This document shows, piece after piece, positions 24,824 through 33,976 of a DNA stretch of 64,000 nt; within the stretch, counting starts at the first letter, position 1; the number at the start of each line of letters is the position of its first letter. Source of the stretch: Clostridioides difficile_D (lineage in GTDB: Bacteria > Bacillota > Clostridia > Peptostreptococcales > Peptostreptococcaceae); NCBI GenBank assembly GCA_945861085.1, contig OX244046.1:1178001-1242000 (forward strand), given 5' to 3'. The notes below the pieces were generated by a model. It was not told the origin of the DNA. It saw only the letters and a list, made by a program, of their open reading frames with translations, and ran no database searches. Both the position numbers and the translations under genes were made by a program.

Positions 24824-25711
24824 TTGAGATTTGACAAGAATAAAAATGAGAAAAAAAGGATTAATGTTAAAGTGATAGCAACGGGCGTAGTTGCTATCAC
24901 TTTAATTGGAATTGTAGGTATATCAATTGGTAAATTTTCTAGTGGTAGTCCAGTAAATTTAGGTGTAGCTTCAGATGCTGTTACAAGCGTAGGCAAAGGA
25001 ATAAATGATGGATTTTCTTTTGTTAAAAATGGTTTTAAAGATATTTTAAACTTTAAAGATAATTCTGAAAAGGTGAAAAAGTTAGAAGTAGAAAATGAAA
25101 AACTAAAAAAAGAGATGATAGCTTTAAATGCCAAACTAGATAAAACAGAATCACTAGAAGAGTTAAAAAAGACACTTAACTTTGTACAAGAAGAATATAA
25201 AGCGACAAGTATTTCTACAAGTGTTGTTAGTAAAAATGATGGAAACTGGTATGAGAGTTTTGTCATAGGTGCAGGAAAAAATTCAGGCGTAAAAAAAGAA
25301 AGTATAGTTATGAATGGCAGTGGGTTAGTTGGTATAGTTTATGAAGTTTCCAACAATTATAGCAAAGCAATTTCACTATTGGATTCTAAGGCATCTGTAA
25401 GTTTTAAACTAGCAAAGGATGCAAGTGCTAAAGGTACAATTACTCAAAATACTACTTTAGACAATAAGGATAGTTATAATAGTAAGGGATATTTACAAGG
25501 CTATATGTTTGATTCATCATATAATGTAATTCAAGGAGATATCATAACAACATCAGGTCTTGGATTCTTCCCAGATGGAATACCAATTGGTGAAGTTGAA
25601 AAAGTAGTTGATGATAAAGATAAGTCATTAAAATATGTAGTTGTAAAACCTTATGTTGATTTTAAGAATATAAATGACGTTGTAGTCATAGAACCAAGAA
25701 ATATAGGATAA
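24824..25711 (+). CDS. mreC: rod-shape protein MreC
   Basis: 295 aa bitopic protein. One membrane helix (about residues 14-36) is followed by a coiled coil (about 70-115, KVKKLEVENEKLKKEM) and the beta-rich extracellular domain that contacts PBP2. Motifs VIGAGKNSGVKKESIVM and GLVGIVYEVS are typical. Start choice: TTG 24824 sits four bases after GGTGAT, as in coaE and rodA here. An in-frame ATG at 24818 and a TTG at 24812 are alternatives. Second gene of the mreBCD set. Confidence 0.93.
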   Translation: MRFDKNKNEKKRINVKVIATGVVAITLIGIVGISIGKFSSGSPVNLGVASDAVTSVGKGINDGFSFVKNGFKDILNFKDNSEKVKKLEVENEKLKKEMIALNAKLDKTESLEELKKTLNFVQEEYKATSISTSVVSKNDGNWYESFVIGAGKNSGVKKESIVMNGSGLVGIVYEVSNNYSKAISLLDSKASVSFKLAKDASAKGTITQNTTLDNKDSYNSKGYLQGYMFDSSYNVIQGDIITTSGLGFFPDGIPIGEVEKVVDDKDKSLKYVVVKPYVDFKNINDVVVIEPRNIG

Positions 25712-25725
25712 AGGGGATAAAAACA

Positions 25726-26214
25726 ATGAAAAAAGTTTTACTTTGTCTATTTGGGATTGTGCTTATGACTATAGAAAATAGTATAACAAATTATATAGAT
25801 ATTTTTGGCATAAGCTTTAACTTAGTTCTTATATATGTAACTATAATCTCTCTTTATCTAGACGAATTAGAAGGTGGGATTATAGCAGCTATAATAGGGA
25901 TTATTAAAGACATAACCGTTGGTGGAATTCTTGGTGTAAATGCATTAGTTTTGTTCATTATTGCGTATGCAATTGGACACATGAGAGATCAGCTATATAA
26001 AGGTAGCTATATTATTACTTTCGTTTTAATTTTTATAGGAAGTTTAATTGATTCAATTATCAATATAGGTACATCTAGTATAATCTATCAAAGCTATAGC
26101 ATATCAACACTTTTTGTAAAAGGTCTACTAGTAGCACCAATAGTGAATAGTTTAATTGGTTTAGTAATATATCGCTTATCTAAAAAAGCAGTTTTAAAAC
26201 TTAAAGAAGATTAG
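25726..26214 (+). CDS. mreD: rod-shape protein MreD
   Basis: 162 aa membrane protein with five or six hydrophobic helices and short loops. It matches MreD in size, in the motif LEGGIIAAIIGIIKDIT and in its position between mreC and PBP2. It is a component of the elongasome, linking MreBC to the wall-synthesis enzymes. Sequence conservation of this family is low, so the assignment leans on context as well. Confidence 0.92.
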   Translation: MKKVLLCLFGIVLMTIENSITNYIDIFGISFNLVLIYVTIISLYLDELEGGIIAAIIGIIKDITVGGILGVNALVLFIIAYAIGHMRDQLYKGSYIITFVLIFIGSLIDSIINIGTSSIIYQSYSISTLFVKGLLVAPIVNSLIGLVIYRLSKKAVLKLKED

Positions 26215-26225
26215 TTGGTGATTTC

Positions 26226-29204
26226 ATGGAAGAAAATAAACAAGTTGATAGACTAAAAATAATTAAAATAGTCATGAGCGTGATATTTTTAGCTATTTTA
26301 ATAAAAATAATCTACATGACTACATTTAAATATGAATATTACAATGAGTTAGCTGAGAATAAAACATATAAAAAGTTGGCAATAGAAGCTCCAAGAGGAG
26401 AAATAAAAGATAGATATGGAAGATTGTTGGCAGGAAATAAAAACTTATTTACTGTTCAGGTTTCAGGTAACGATATTAATAAAAAAGATTCAAACAAACA
26501 TTCAAGAGCAAATGAAATATCATTAAAACTTATAAATTTGCTTGAGAAAAATGGTGAAGAATATGTAGATGAGTTTCCTATATATGTAGAAAATGGAAAG
26601 TACTATTATACATATGACAGAGATATTAGAGAATATAAATCAGAAAATGGTATTCCAAGTGATTATAATGCTAAAGAAAGTTTTTATTACTTAGTAGATA
26701 AACTTATATCAGCTGGAATATTGTCTCAAGAAGATAAAAGATTGGATGCAACAAAATTACAGGCAAAACTAAATGAAAATGGATACTATCCACCTATTTT
26801 AGTTAGTAAATGGATGTTCACAGCAGAAAGAGATAAGAGAGATTGGTTGGCTAGTTATAAGATAAAAGAAACTAAACTAAGTGCCAAAGAAGCGTTTGAA
26901 AAAGTAAGAAATAGTGATGCGTTAGAAATTGATAAAAGCTTAAGTGATGAAGATGCAAGGAAAATAATGGTTGTAAGGGATTTGATAAAATCAAAAGGAT
27001 ATTCTCAATATAATCCAGTAACTATTGCAAAAGATGTAGGAGAAACTACAATTGCCCAAATTGAGGAGCGTGCTATGGACCTTGTAGGTGTTTCGATAGC
27101 AGTTGAACCAGTAAGATACTATCCTAATGGGTCACTAGGTTCACATATGCTAGGGTATGTAGGAAAAATGCCATCCACTCAAATAGAATCATACCTTCAA
27201 AAAGGTTATGAAACTGGAGATATGGTAGGTCTTGCAGGAGTAGAAAAAAGTAACGAAAGCAGACTAAGAGGAACTGATGGTTATAAAATGGTTAAAGTTG
27301 ATGCATTGGGTAGAATCAGTAAAGAAATTGAATCTAAAAAGCCTAAATCAGGAGATACTGTATACCTTACACTAGATAAAGATTTGCAAGAAGTTTCAGA
27401 TAATGCATTAAAACAGATAATCGAAGTTGCTTCCAAAGGTGGTACCTTTAAAAGTAAATTTGGGGACAAGCCAATTAGTGCATATGCAGGAAAAGCACAA
27501 TCAGCAGCTCTTATAGCTATTGATATTAAAAATGGAGAAGTACTAGCTTCATCAAGCTATCCTAATTATGACCCAAATAAATTTGCAAAGGGTATTTCTA
27601 CAGAAGACTATAAAGCACTTCAACCAAAGAATCCAAATGACTTACTAGCAGGAAGCCCACTTTTAAACTTAGTTACACAAGGGGAATTCCAGCCAGGTTC
27701 TTCATTTAAGATGGTAACTTCAATGGCAGCCTTAGAAAATGGATTAAATCCAAACTTTACTATAAATGACCCTGGGGTTATAATGTTAGGTAAAAAATCT
27801 TTTGGTGACTATGTATGGAACCATGGTAGAGGAAATCATGGTATGACAAATTTATACAAAGCAATACAAGAGTCTTGTAATATATATATGGCAACGATTG
27901 GTACAGGTAAAACGTGGCCAGATGGAAAAAGCATTGGTATAGATATGAATGCAAACAAAATACTTGAGTATGCAAAATTATTTGGACTTGATCAAAATAC
28001 TGGACTTCAAGATGAAGTAGAAGAAAGAGCAGGTAAAGTTCCTAGCACAGAGGATAAATTGAAATCAACACAAGCTTTGTTAAAGTCAAACTTAGAAAGA
28101 GAAATGGCAAATGATTTTGTTGATATAACTAGAGAAAAAAATCCTAAAGAATATGAAAAAAGAATCAATGAGATTGTAAGCTGGGCAGCAGAAAAGAAAA
28201 CTCCTGGTAGGGTAGAAACAATGAATAGACTAAAAAAATTGGATGTTAAAGAAGATAGAATAGAAGATGTAGCAGATTTAGCAGTATTTAGTTATTTTAA
28301 CTTTGCAAAATGGAGTACTGCAGATACATTCAACTTAGCTATAGGTCAAGGTGAGAATGCCTACACACCAGCTCAGATATCAAGATATGTAGCTGCCATA
28401 GCAAATGGAGGTAATTTAGTAGAATTATCTGTAGTTGATAGAGCTGTTTCAAGTGATTATTCATCAGTTAAAATCAATGATCAGAAGAAAGTAGAAAAAA
28501 TACCTTTTAAAAATCCAGATAACTTAAAAGAATTAACAAAAGGTATGAAATTGGTTGCAAGACAAGGTACAGCAAAGAGTGCTTTTGCTGATTTCCCAAT
28601 AGATGTAGCAGCAAAGACTGGTACAGCTGAGAAAAGTGGGAAAATACCTACAGATAATGAATATGAATATTTAAAGAGTCATATGTCATCTTATAATGTT
28701 AACCTAGATGATGCGATTAAACTAGCTAATAATATGAAAGTAGAAAAAGAAAAAGAACTTTCTTTAGCTAAAGAAAAGGAAATAAAAAAGAAATTAGAGA
28801 ATAAAGATTTAAAAGACGAAGAAAGAAAGAAATTAGAGGAAGAATTAGAAGATGGAGTAAAAGTTAGATTAGAGGATACTGATAAAGTAAATTCTTCATA
28901 TCTAAGAAAAGCTATAAAAGAATTAAATCCAAAAATAACAGATGACCAAATAGATAAATTTAAACAAGATTATGGTTCTTTTACATGGACTGTTGCTTTT
29001 GCTCCAGCAGATGACCCAGAAATAGCTGTTGTATGCGTAATTCCTCAAGGTGATTCAAGTGTATTCTCACTTTTACCAACTAGAGAAGTTATTGGAACTT
29101 ATATGGGATTAGAGCCAACTAATAGTAAAAATGACAACAAGACGAATGATGTTAACAATTCTTCTGACGAAAATATAAATTTCGAGTCACAAATTAATAG
29201 ATAG
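26226..29204 (+). CDS. mrdA: class B penicillin-binding protein 2, enlarged
   Basis: 992 aa, against 600-700 in usual PBP2. A membrane helix at about 13-33 precedes the pedestal (RGEIKDRYGRLLAGNK, then GSLGSHMLGYVG). The transpeptidase motifs are S492-S-F-K495, S550-C-N552 and K797-T-G. Between SxN and KTG lies an extra segment (about 595-690), and after KTG a long Lys/Glu-rich helical insert (about 821-911) splits the final strands, resuming at FTWTVAFAPADDPEIAVV. It is the transpeptidase of the elongasome, working with RodA encoded downstream. GGTGAT and a 3-base gap precede the ATG. Confidence 0.93.
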   Translation: MEENKQVDRLKIIKIVMSVIFLAILIKIIYMTTFKYEYYNELAENKTYKKLAIEAPRGEIKDRYGRLLAGNKNLFTVQVSGNDINKKDSNKHSRANEISLKLINLLEKNGEEYVDEFPIYVENGKYYYTYDRDIREYKSENGIPSDYNAKESFYYLVDKLISAGILSQEDKRLDATKLQAKLNENGYYPPILVSKWMFTAERDKRDWLASYKIKETKLSAKEAFEKVRNSDALEIDKSLSDEDARKIMVVRDLIKSKGYSQYNPVTIAKDVGETTIAQIEERAMDLVGVSIAVEPVRYYPNGSLGSHMLGYVGKMPSTQIESYLQKGYETGDMVGLAGVEKSNESRLRGTDGYKMVKVDALGRISKEIESKKPKSGDTVYLTLDKDLQEVSDNALKQIIEVASKGGTFKSKFGDKPISAYAGKAQSAALIAIDIKNGEVLASSSYPNYDPNKFAKGISTEDYKALQPKNPNDLLAGSPLLNLVTQGEFQPGSSFKMVTSMAALENGLNPNFTINDPGVIMLGKKSFGDYVWNHGRGNHGMTNLYKAIQESCNIYMATIGTGKTWPDGKSIGIDMNANKILEYAKLFGLDQNTGLQDEVEERAGKVPSTEDKLKSTQALLKSNLEREMANDFVDITREKNPKEYEKRINEIVSWAAEKKTPGRVETMNRLKKLDVKEDRIEDVADLAVFSYFNFAKWSTADTFNLAIGQGENAYTPAQISRYVAAIANGGNLVELSVVDRAVSSDYSSVKINDQKKVEKIPFKNPDNLKELTKGMKLVARQGTAKSAFADFPIDVAAKTGTAEKSGKIPTDNEYEYLKSHMSSYNVNLDDAIKLANNMKVEKEKELSLAKEKEIKKKLENKDLKDEERKKLEEELEDGVKVRLEDTDKVNSSYLRKAIKELNPKITDDQIDKFKQDYGSFTWTVAFAPADDPEIAVVCVIPQGDSSVFSLLPTREVIGTYMGLEPTNSKNDNKTNDVNNSSDENINFESQINR

Positions 29205-29301
29205 CTCAATCTATGTATAAACTTTAGCTTTATATAGAAAAAATAAAAGGGTTTAAAGCGTATTTGAAGAATATAAATGATATATCACTCTGGAGGTTGT
29301 T

Positions 29302-29985
29302 ATGTCTTTAAGAGAAATTTGTAGTCAAGAACTAGTAGAGTTCAAGGGTAATAAAAGAGGGATAATAGTAAATATAAAAAGAGAAGCTCCATTTGAGGAA
29401 ATACAGGAAAAAATAATAAACAAATTGGAAGCGTATGTTGGCTTTTTTAATGGGGCTAAAATTAGTAAAATTAATAGTGATTGTTTAACTGACATGGAGA
29501 TTCTAGAATTAAAAGAAGGAATTACTTCTAGATTCGATGTGGAATTTGTTGAAGATCAAAAAGTTGAAGAAAATAGTAATTTTCCAACAAAATATGTCAA
29601 TACCCTAAGATCTGGTGAAAATATTGAATTTGAAGGCGATGTAGTTATATTGAATGATATGAAACCTGGCTCAAAAGTCCTTTCAAAATCAAACACAGTT
29701 GTTATGGGAGATATAAATGCTGGCGCTAAGGTTGTAGCAGGAGGCAATGTTTTTGTAATGGGTAAAATAGAAGGTTTTGTACATGCAGGTGCAGAAGGTA
29801 ATGAATTTGCATATGTTGTTGCTGGAAATCTTAATCCTAAAATATTACAAATAGCAGATAATATTGCAGAAGCACCAGATGATGAAGAAAATTATGAAAT
29901 TGAATCAGAAATTAGCCCAGAAATAGCCTTTGTGAGTAATGGAAGAATTGTAATAGAAAGCTATTTGTCAAAGTTAGACAAATAG
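29302..29985 (+). CDS. minC: septum-site inhibitor MinC
   Basis: 227 aa. The N-terminal domain (about 1-100) inhibits FtsZ polymerisation. The C-terminal beta-helix (about 105-215) starts at RSGENIEFEGDVVILNDMKPGS, contains VVAGGNVFVMGKIEGFVHAG and binds MinD. It is the first gene of minCDE, which places the division site at midcell. GGAGGTTGTT precedes the ATG. Confidence 0.95.
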   Translation: MSLREICSQELVEFKGNKRGIIVNIKREAPFEEIQEKIINKLEAYVGFFNGAKISKINSDCLTDMEILELKEGITSRFDVEFVEDQKVEENSNFPTKYVNTLRSGENIEFEGDVVILNDMKPGSKVLSKSNTVVMGDINAGAKVVAGGNVFVMGKIEGFVHAGAEGNEFAYVVAGNLNPKILQIADNIAEAPDDEENYEIESEISPEIAFVSNGRIVIESYLSKLDK

Positions 29986-30008
29986 AAAGAAAAATAGGGG
30001 GTAGTATT

Positions 30009-30806
30009 ATGAGCGAAGTTATAGTTATAACATCTGGTAAAGGTGGAGTTGGAAAAACTACTACCGCAGCAAACTTAGGAACTGCGCTAAGCCTAGAAAA
30101 TAAAAAAACAGTAGTTGTAGATGCAGATATTGGACTTAGAAATTTAGATGTAGTAATGGGTCTTGAAAATCGAATAGTTTATGACATAGTAGATGTAGTT
30201 GAAGGAACTTGTAGGCTTAAGCAAGCTCTAATAAAAGACAAAAGATTTGATAATCTATATTTATTACCAGCAGCACAAACTAGAGACAAAAATGCTGTAT
30301 CAGTTGAGCAAATGATTGACTTGTGTGAGAAACTAAAAGAATCTTTTGAGTATATAATAATAGACTGCCCAGCAGGTATTGAGCAAGGATTTAAAAATGC
30401 AATAGCTGGAGCAGATAGAGCCATTGTGGTTACAAATCCAGAAATATCAGCTGTAAGAGATGCTGATAGAATAATAGGTTTATTAGAAGCAAATGAAATA
30501 AAAGAGATAAGATTAGTTATAAATAGAATTAGAAATGATATGGTTAAGCGTGGAGACATGATGGACAAACAAGATATAATAGAAATATTAGCAATAGATT
30601 TATTAGGTCTTGTTCCTGATGATGAAAGTATAATTATATCAACAAATAAAGGTGAGCCAGCCATACTTGATTCTAAGTCACTTGCTGGTCAAGCATACAA
30701 AAATATCGCAAAAAGGATACTAAATGAAGAAGTTCCTCTACTTGATCTTGAAGTTGAAGATGGATTCTTTGGTAGACTTAAAAAAATGTTTAGCATGGCT
30801 AAGTAG
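30009..30806 (+). CDS. minD: septum-site ATPase MinD
   Basis: 265 aa deviant Walker ATPase. P-loop GKGGVGKTTTAANLG (about 10-24), VDADIGLRNLDVVMGLENR as switch I, and IIDCPAGIEQGF as Walker B. The C-terminus (GFFGRLKKMFSMAK) is the amphipathic membrane-targeting helix. It recruits MinC to the membrane in the ATP state and is released by MinE. A GGGGG ribosome-binding site precedes the ATG. Confidence 0.97.
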   Translation: MSEVIVITSGKGGVGKTTTAANLGTALSLENKKTVVVDADIGLRNLDVVMGLENRIVYDIVDVVEGTCRLKQALIKDKRFDNLYLLPAAQTRDKNAVSVEQMIDLCEKLKESFEYIIIDCPAGIEQGFKNAIAGADRAIVVTNPEISAVRDADRIIGLLEANEIKEIRLVINRIRNDMVKRGDMMDKQDIIEILAIDLLGLVPDDESIIISTNKGEPAILDSKSLAGQAYKNIAKRILNEEVPLLDLEVEDGFFGRLKKMFSMAK

Positions 30807-30823
30807 CAAAGGAGGATACATCT

Positions 30824-31108
30824 GTGTTAGATTTATTTAGAGTTTTTTCTAACGAAGCTAAAACTAGTAAATCTGTTGCTAAAGAGAGGTTAAAACTAGT
30901 TTTAGTTCATGATAGAGTAGATTGTTCACCACAACTTTTAGAGATGATAAAAACAGACATTTTAAAAGTAATAGCTAATTACGCAGAAATAGAAGAAGAT
31001 GGGCTTGAAATAAAAATGTCTAAATGCAGAGGTGAGCATGATGACAAACCTGTATCTGCATTAGTTGCTAATATACCATTAAAGAATATTAAAGATAGAT
31101 GTATGTAA
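30824..31108 (+). CDS. minE: topological specificity factor MinE
   Basis: 94 aa. An N-terminal membrane-binding and anti-MinCD segment (LDLFRVFSNEAKTSKSVAKERLKLVLVHDR) is followed by the dimerisation beta domain. It stimulates MinD ATPase, producing oscillation in other bacteria. MinE is unusual among Firmicutes, most of which use DivIVA/MinJ. The start is GTG, preceded by AAAGGAGG. A terminator-like hairpin follows. Confidence 0.95.
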   Translation: MLDLFRVFSNEAKTSKSVAKERLKLVLVHDRVDCSPQLLEMIKTDILKVIANYAEIEEDGLEIKMSKCRGEHDDKPVSALVANIPLKNIKDRCM

Positions 31109-31117
31109 TTAGTGCTT

Positions 31118-31160
31118 AAAAGGGGGATATCCTTATTGGTATATGCCCCTTTTATTTAAT
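31118..31160 (+). terminator. terminator or attenuator between minE and rodA
   Basis: A 13-bp stem with one mismatch (AAAAGGGGGATAT with ATATGCCCCTTTT), 10-nt loop, followed by a T-rich tail. It suggests partial termination or a separate promoter for rodA. Confidence 0.65.
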
Positions 31161-31192
31161 TATATGTTTAAAGATAGAAAGACGGTGATTCT

Positions 31193-32323
31193 TTGAAAAA
31201 AATCAATATTAATTATAAGTCGACAATTAAGTTGATAAAACAGTTAGACTGGAAACTTATAGTTACAGTATTAGCTATCTTTATTTTTGGGCTTGTTATA
31301 CTTAGTAGTGCAACACATGCTAATTCAACAGGTTCATATAATCAATTGATTAAACAAGGGCTAGCTTTTGTACTTGGTATAGGAATGATTATAGTCATAC
31401 TATTTTTTGATTATAATCTTTTGGGAAGGTATTACAAAGCTCTTTATATAATAAGTCTTATTTTGTTAGCCATCGTTTTATTACCTGGAATTGGTACAGA
31501 AAAAGGTGGTGCTAGGTCATGGATTAACTTAGGTCCACTTGATTTGCAAACATCTGAAATAGTTAAACTAACATTTATACTTAGTTATGCAAAGATACTT
31601 GAATCTAAAAAGGATAAATTAAATACTTTAAAGGAAGTTATACCTGTTGTAGTTTATTCACTTCCATTCATAGGATTATTACTTGCACAACCAGATTTAG
31701 GGACAGGAATTGTCTTTTGTTGTATGGTATTTGCAATGTTGTTTACAGCAGGTCTTAGTTCAAAGCTGATAAAGAGAGGTATAATCATACTGTTAGTATC
31801 AATGCCACTGATGTATTTAATGATGGCAGACCATCAGAAGATAAGAATAGAAGCCTTTTTAAATCCAGAAGATGTGACCTTGAAAGGAAACTATCAAGTT
31901 ATGCAATCTCTGATTGCGATAGGTTCTGGAGGTATGACAGGTAAGGGGTTATATAATGGAAGTCAAAATCAAGAAGACTTTTTACCTGTGCAAGATAGTG
32001 ACTTTATATTTGCTGTTGTAGGTGAAGAACTTGGTGTAATAGGAATGGCAGTAATGATAATTCTATTTATGATATTCCTATTAAGGCTTTTAGTAATTGC
32101 AAGAGATGCAAAAGATTTTTATGGAACCCTCATCGTGGTTGGCGTTATGGGAATGTTTGGTTACCAGATAATCCAAAACATAGGTATGACTGTTGCGCTA
32201 ATACCAGTAACTGGAGTAACATTACCTTTTGTAAGTTATGGAGGTAGTTCGTTACTGACATCTTTAGCGAACTTAGGATTAGTACTAAATGTATGTATGA
32301 GAAGAAAGAAAATAAATTTCTAA
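31193..32323 (+). CDS. rodA: SEDS peptidoglycan glycosyltransferase RodA
   Basis: 376 aa with ten predicted membrane helices. SEDS family motifs are visible: GARSWINLGPLDLQTSEIVKL (first half), QEDFLPVQDSDFIFAVVGEELG and PVTGVTLPFVSYGGSSLL. It polymerises glycan strands from lipid II and pairs with the class B PBP encoded in the same block. The start is TTG, three bases after CGGTGAT. Confidence 0.95.
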   Translation: MKKININYKSTIKLIKQLDWKLIVTVLAIFIFGLVILSSATHANSTGSYNQLIKQGLAFVLGIGMIIVILFFDYNLLGRYYKALYIISLILLAIVLLPGIGTEKGGARSWINLGPLDLQTSEIVKLTFILSYAKILESKKDKLNTLKEVIPVVVYSLPFIGLLLAQPDLGTGIVFCCMVFAMLFTAGLSSKLIKRGIIILLVSMPLMYLMMADHQKIRIEAFLNPEDVTLKGNYQVMQSLIAIGSGGMTGKGLYNGSQNQEDFLPVQDSDFIFAVVGEELGVIGMAVMIILFMIFLLRLLVIARDAKDFYGTLIVVGVMGMFGYQIIQNIGMTVALIPVTGVTLPFVSYGGSSLLTSLANLGLVLNVCMRRKKINF

Positions 32324-32363
32324 ATTTAAATACTTCTAAACATAAATTGAGGAGATTAGATAT

Positions 32364-32777
32364 ATGAATATAGCATTAGTAGCACATGACCAAATGAAAA
32401 ATACTATGGTCGGATTCTGTATAGGTTATGAATCAATTTTAAAAAAGTATGGACTATATGCAACTGGAACTACAGGAAAAAGAATAATGGATGAAACTGA
32501 ATTAAGTATAAATAGATTGGCATCTGGTCCTTTAGGTGGAGACCAACAAATAGGCTCTTTAATAGTAACACAAGAGATAGATTTAGTTATTTTTTTAAGA
32601 GACCCATTGACGTCTCAGGCTCATGAAACAGATATACAAGCATTGATAAGACTTTGTGATGTTTATCATGTTCCAATAGCTACAAATCTAGCTTCAGCAG
32701 AAATATTTATAAAAGCTCTTGATAGGGGAGAACTATCATGGAGAGAAGTTAGAAAAAGTAAAAGTCAACGAGTTTAA
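32364..32777 (+). CDS. mgsA: methylglyoxal synthase
   Basis: 137 aa cytoplasmic enzyme that converts dihydroxyacetone phosphate to methylglyoxal and phosphate, bypassing lower glycolysis when phosphate is short. LVAHDQMKNTM (substrate-binding His and catalytic-site Asp), TGTTGKRIM, SGPLGGDQQIGSLI and DLVIFLRDPL are family motifs. Found behind rodA in many clostridia. It is followed by a strong terminator. Confidence 0.95.
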   Translation: MNIALVAHDQMKNTMVGFCIGYESILKKYGLYATGTTGKRIMDETELSINRLASGPLGGDQQIGSLIVTQEIDLVIFLRDPLTSQAHETDIQALIRLCDVYHVPIATNLASAEIFIKALDRGELSWREVRKSKSQRV

Positions 32778-32801
32778 AAAAGTAAATAGTATACAAAAAT
32801 T

Positions 32802-32843
32802 AGGAGATGTATCAAAATAAAAATTTGAATCATCTCCTTTTTA
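32802..32843 (+). terminator. terminator after mgsA
   Basis: AGGAGATG pairs with CATCTCCT, extended by an inner TCAAAAT/ATTTGAA helix, and is followed by TTTTTAT. Confidence 0.8.
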
Positions 32844-33321
32844 TATAAAAATAGAAATGATATTTCTAGAAATTAATAATCTATCTTATCATTATTTAGA
32901 AAAAAGTACTATATATCACTGATTTTTCTCATTTGATATATATATAGTCCAATACAAGTATAACAGATTATCTGTTTCTTTATATTATTATAGATATAAT
33001 CGTGCTTCCTAATATAACTATACTTTCCAAAAAATGTATTGAATATACAAATTATAATCTGTACAATATTGTTAGGTGAGAATATATAAAATGTATACAA
33101 TTTTGATTTTAAATGTATCATTGACAATTCCCCTCAATCTCGCCATTACTATAATTGGAGAATTTAACACACTTGTTGCAGGTTAAGGATTTTGAATATA
33201 GTAATCATTATGATTTTATTATGATAACAGCAAAAATGCAGATTTGTGAGTTATATTGTATACGAATTATATAGAAAATATCGACCAGATTTTCCAAGAA
33301 ATCTAAATATTCTATGACCAT
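32844..33321. other. intergenic stretch with no convincing gene
   Basis: Very AT-rich. A 31-codon frame (33091-33186, MYTILILNVSLTIPLNLAIT...) has a possible AGGTGAG ribosome-binding site and a hydrophobic sequence, but no family likeness. Short fragments in other frames look weakly coding, suggesting a decayed gene. A 72-codon - strand frame here has no ribosome-binding site and looks random. No structured RNA was recognised. Confidence 0.35.
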
Positions 33322-33765
33322 ATGAATTGCCATGCAGACATGTTGATAATCCACCTTCTAGCAAATCAAGAAGGGGTAATACTTAATGAAGTTTATGGAA
33401 ATAATATAAAGCCACCAAGTAAAATGTATGAGAGGGTTCCATGTAGTTTAAACGACTCATCAATAAATACAATTAAGTTTACAAGCAAAAATTCAACTTT
33501 AGACCCATCAAAGCATACAATTTTTGTAATAGGGTTTATGAATACACCATATGGTATGGTTGCATTAGCTCCAGATGGTGAACCTGTTAGTTATCCTTTT
33601 GAATATGATAAGCCATTTTCTTTAGATTTTACTGGTAAGAACCTTTCTGCAGCAGAATTATCAAAAAAGTGTAAAGAAAATAATGTAATTATTAAAGTAG
33701 AAGTTGGTGAAACAACATCCAATTCTGGAATAGGGCAAGTAGGATATGCTAGATACGTGAATTAA
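33322..33765 (+). CDS. hypothetical protein, 5' end doubtful
   Basis: 147 aa, not recognised. From about residue 18 (GVILNEVYGNN) to the end the sequence looks like real protein, with beta-rich segments (KHTIFVIGFMNTPYGMVALAPDGEPVSYPFEYD). The first 15 residues are less convincing. No ribosome-binding site precedes the ATG, and an in-frame stop lies 15 bases upstream. It may be the 3' part of a longer gene whose beginning has decayed, or may start at a non-standard codon. No signal peptide. A perfect 14-bp palindrome and a terminator follow. Confidence 0.5.
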   Translation: MNCHADMLIIHLLANQEGVILNEVYGNNIKPPSKMYERVPCSLNDSSINTIKFTSKNSTLDPSKHTIFVIGFMNTPYGMVALAPDGEPVSYPFEYDKPFSLDFTGKNLSAAELSKKCKENNVIIKVEVGETTSNSGIGQVGYARYVN

Positions 33766-33804
33766 TACAAGTATACTAGTATACAAATAGAACAGATTAT
33801 AAAT

Positions 33805-33831
33805 AATGCACCCTCTTGGTGAGGGTGCATT
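33805..33831. terminator. bidirectional-looking terminator
   Basis: An 11-bp perfect stem (AATGCACCCTC with GAGGGTGCATT) with a 5-nt loop. T-rich on the + side. Confidence 0.75.
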
Positions 33832-33857
33832 TATCATTATATTAGTCATTTTGGAAA

Positions 33858-33914
33858 ATAAAAAAGGAGTTGAACTTAAAATTAGATTAGAAAAATTAAT
33901 TTTGAGACAACTCC
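33858..33914 (-). terminator. terminator of the flavodiiron gene (- strand)
   Basis: On the - strand GGAGTTG...CAACTCC, with an inner AAAATTA/TAATTTT helix, is followed by TTTTTTATTTT. Confidence 0.75.
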
Positions 33915-33976
33915 ATTTTAATTTATTTTTAAATATAAAATCATTTATTTTAAATAATATTATGTGTGATTAATGG

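Noticed and set aside
32909..33127. - strand 72-codon frame
   Set aside because: No ribosome-binding site, low-complexity AT translation and no family likeness.
33771..33784. GTATACTAGTATAC palindrome
   Set aside because: A perfect 14-bp palindrome right after a stop codon, but alternating purine-pyrimidine sequence and no conserved context; may be chance.
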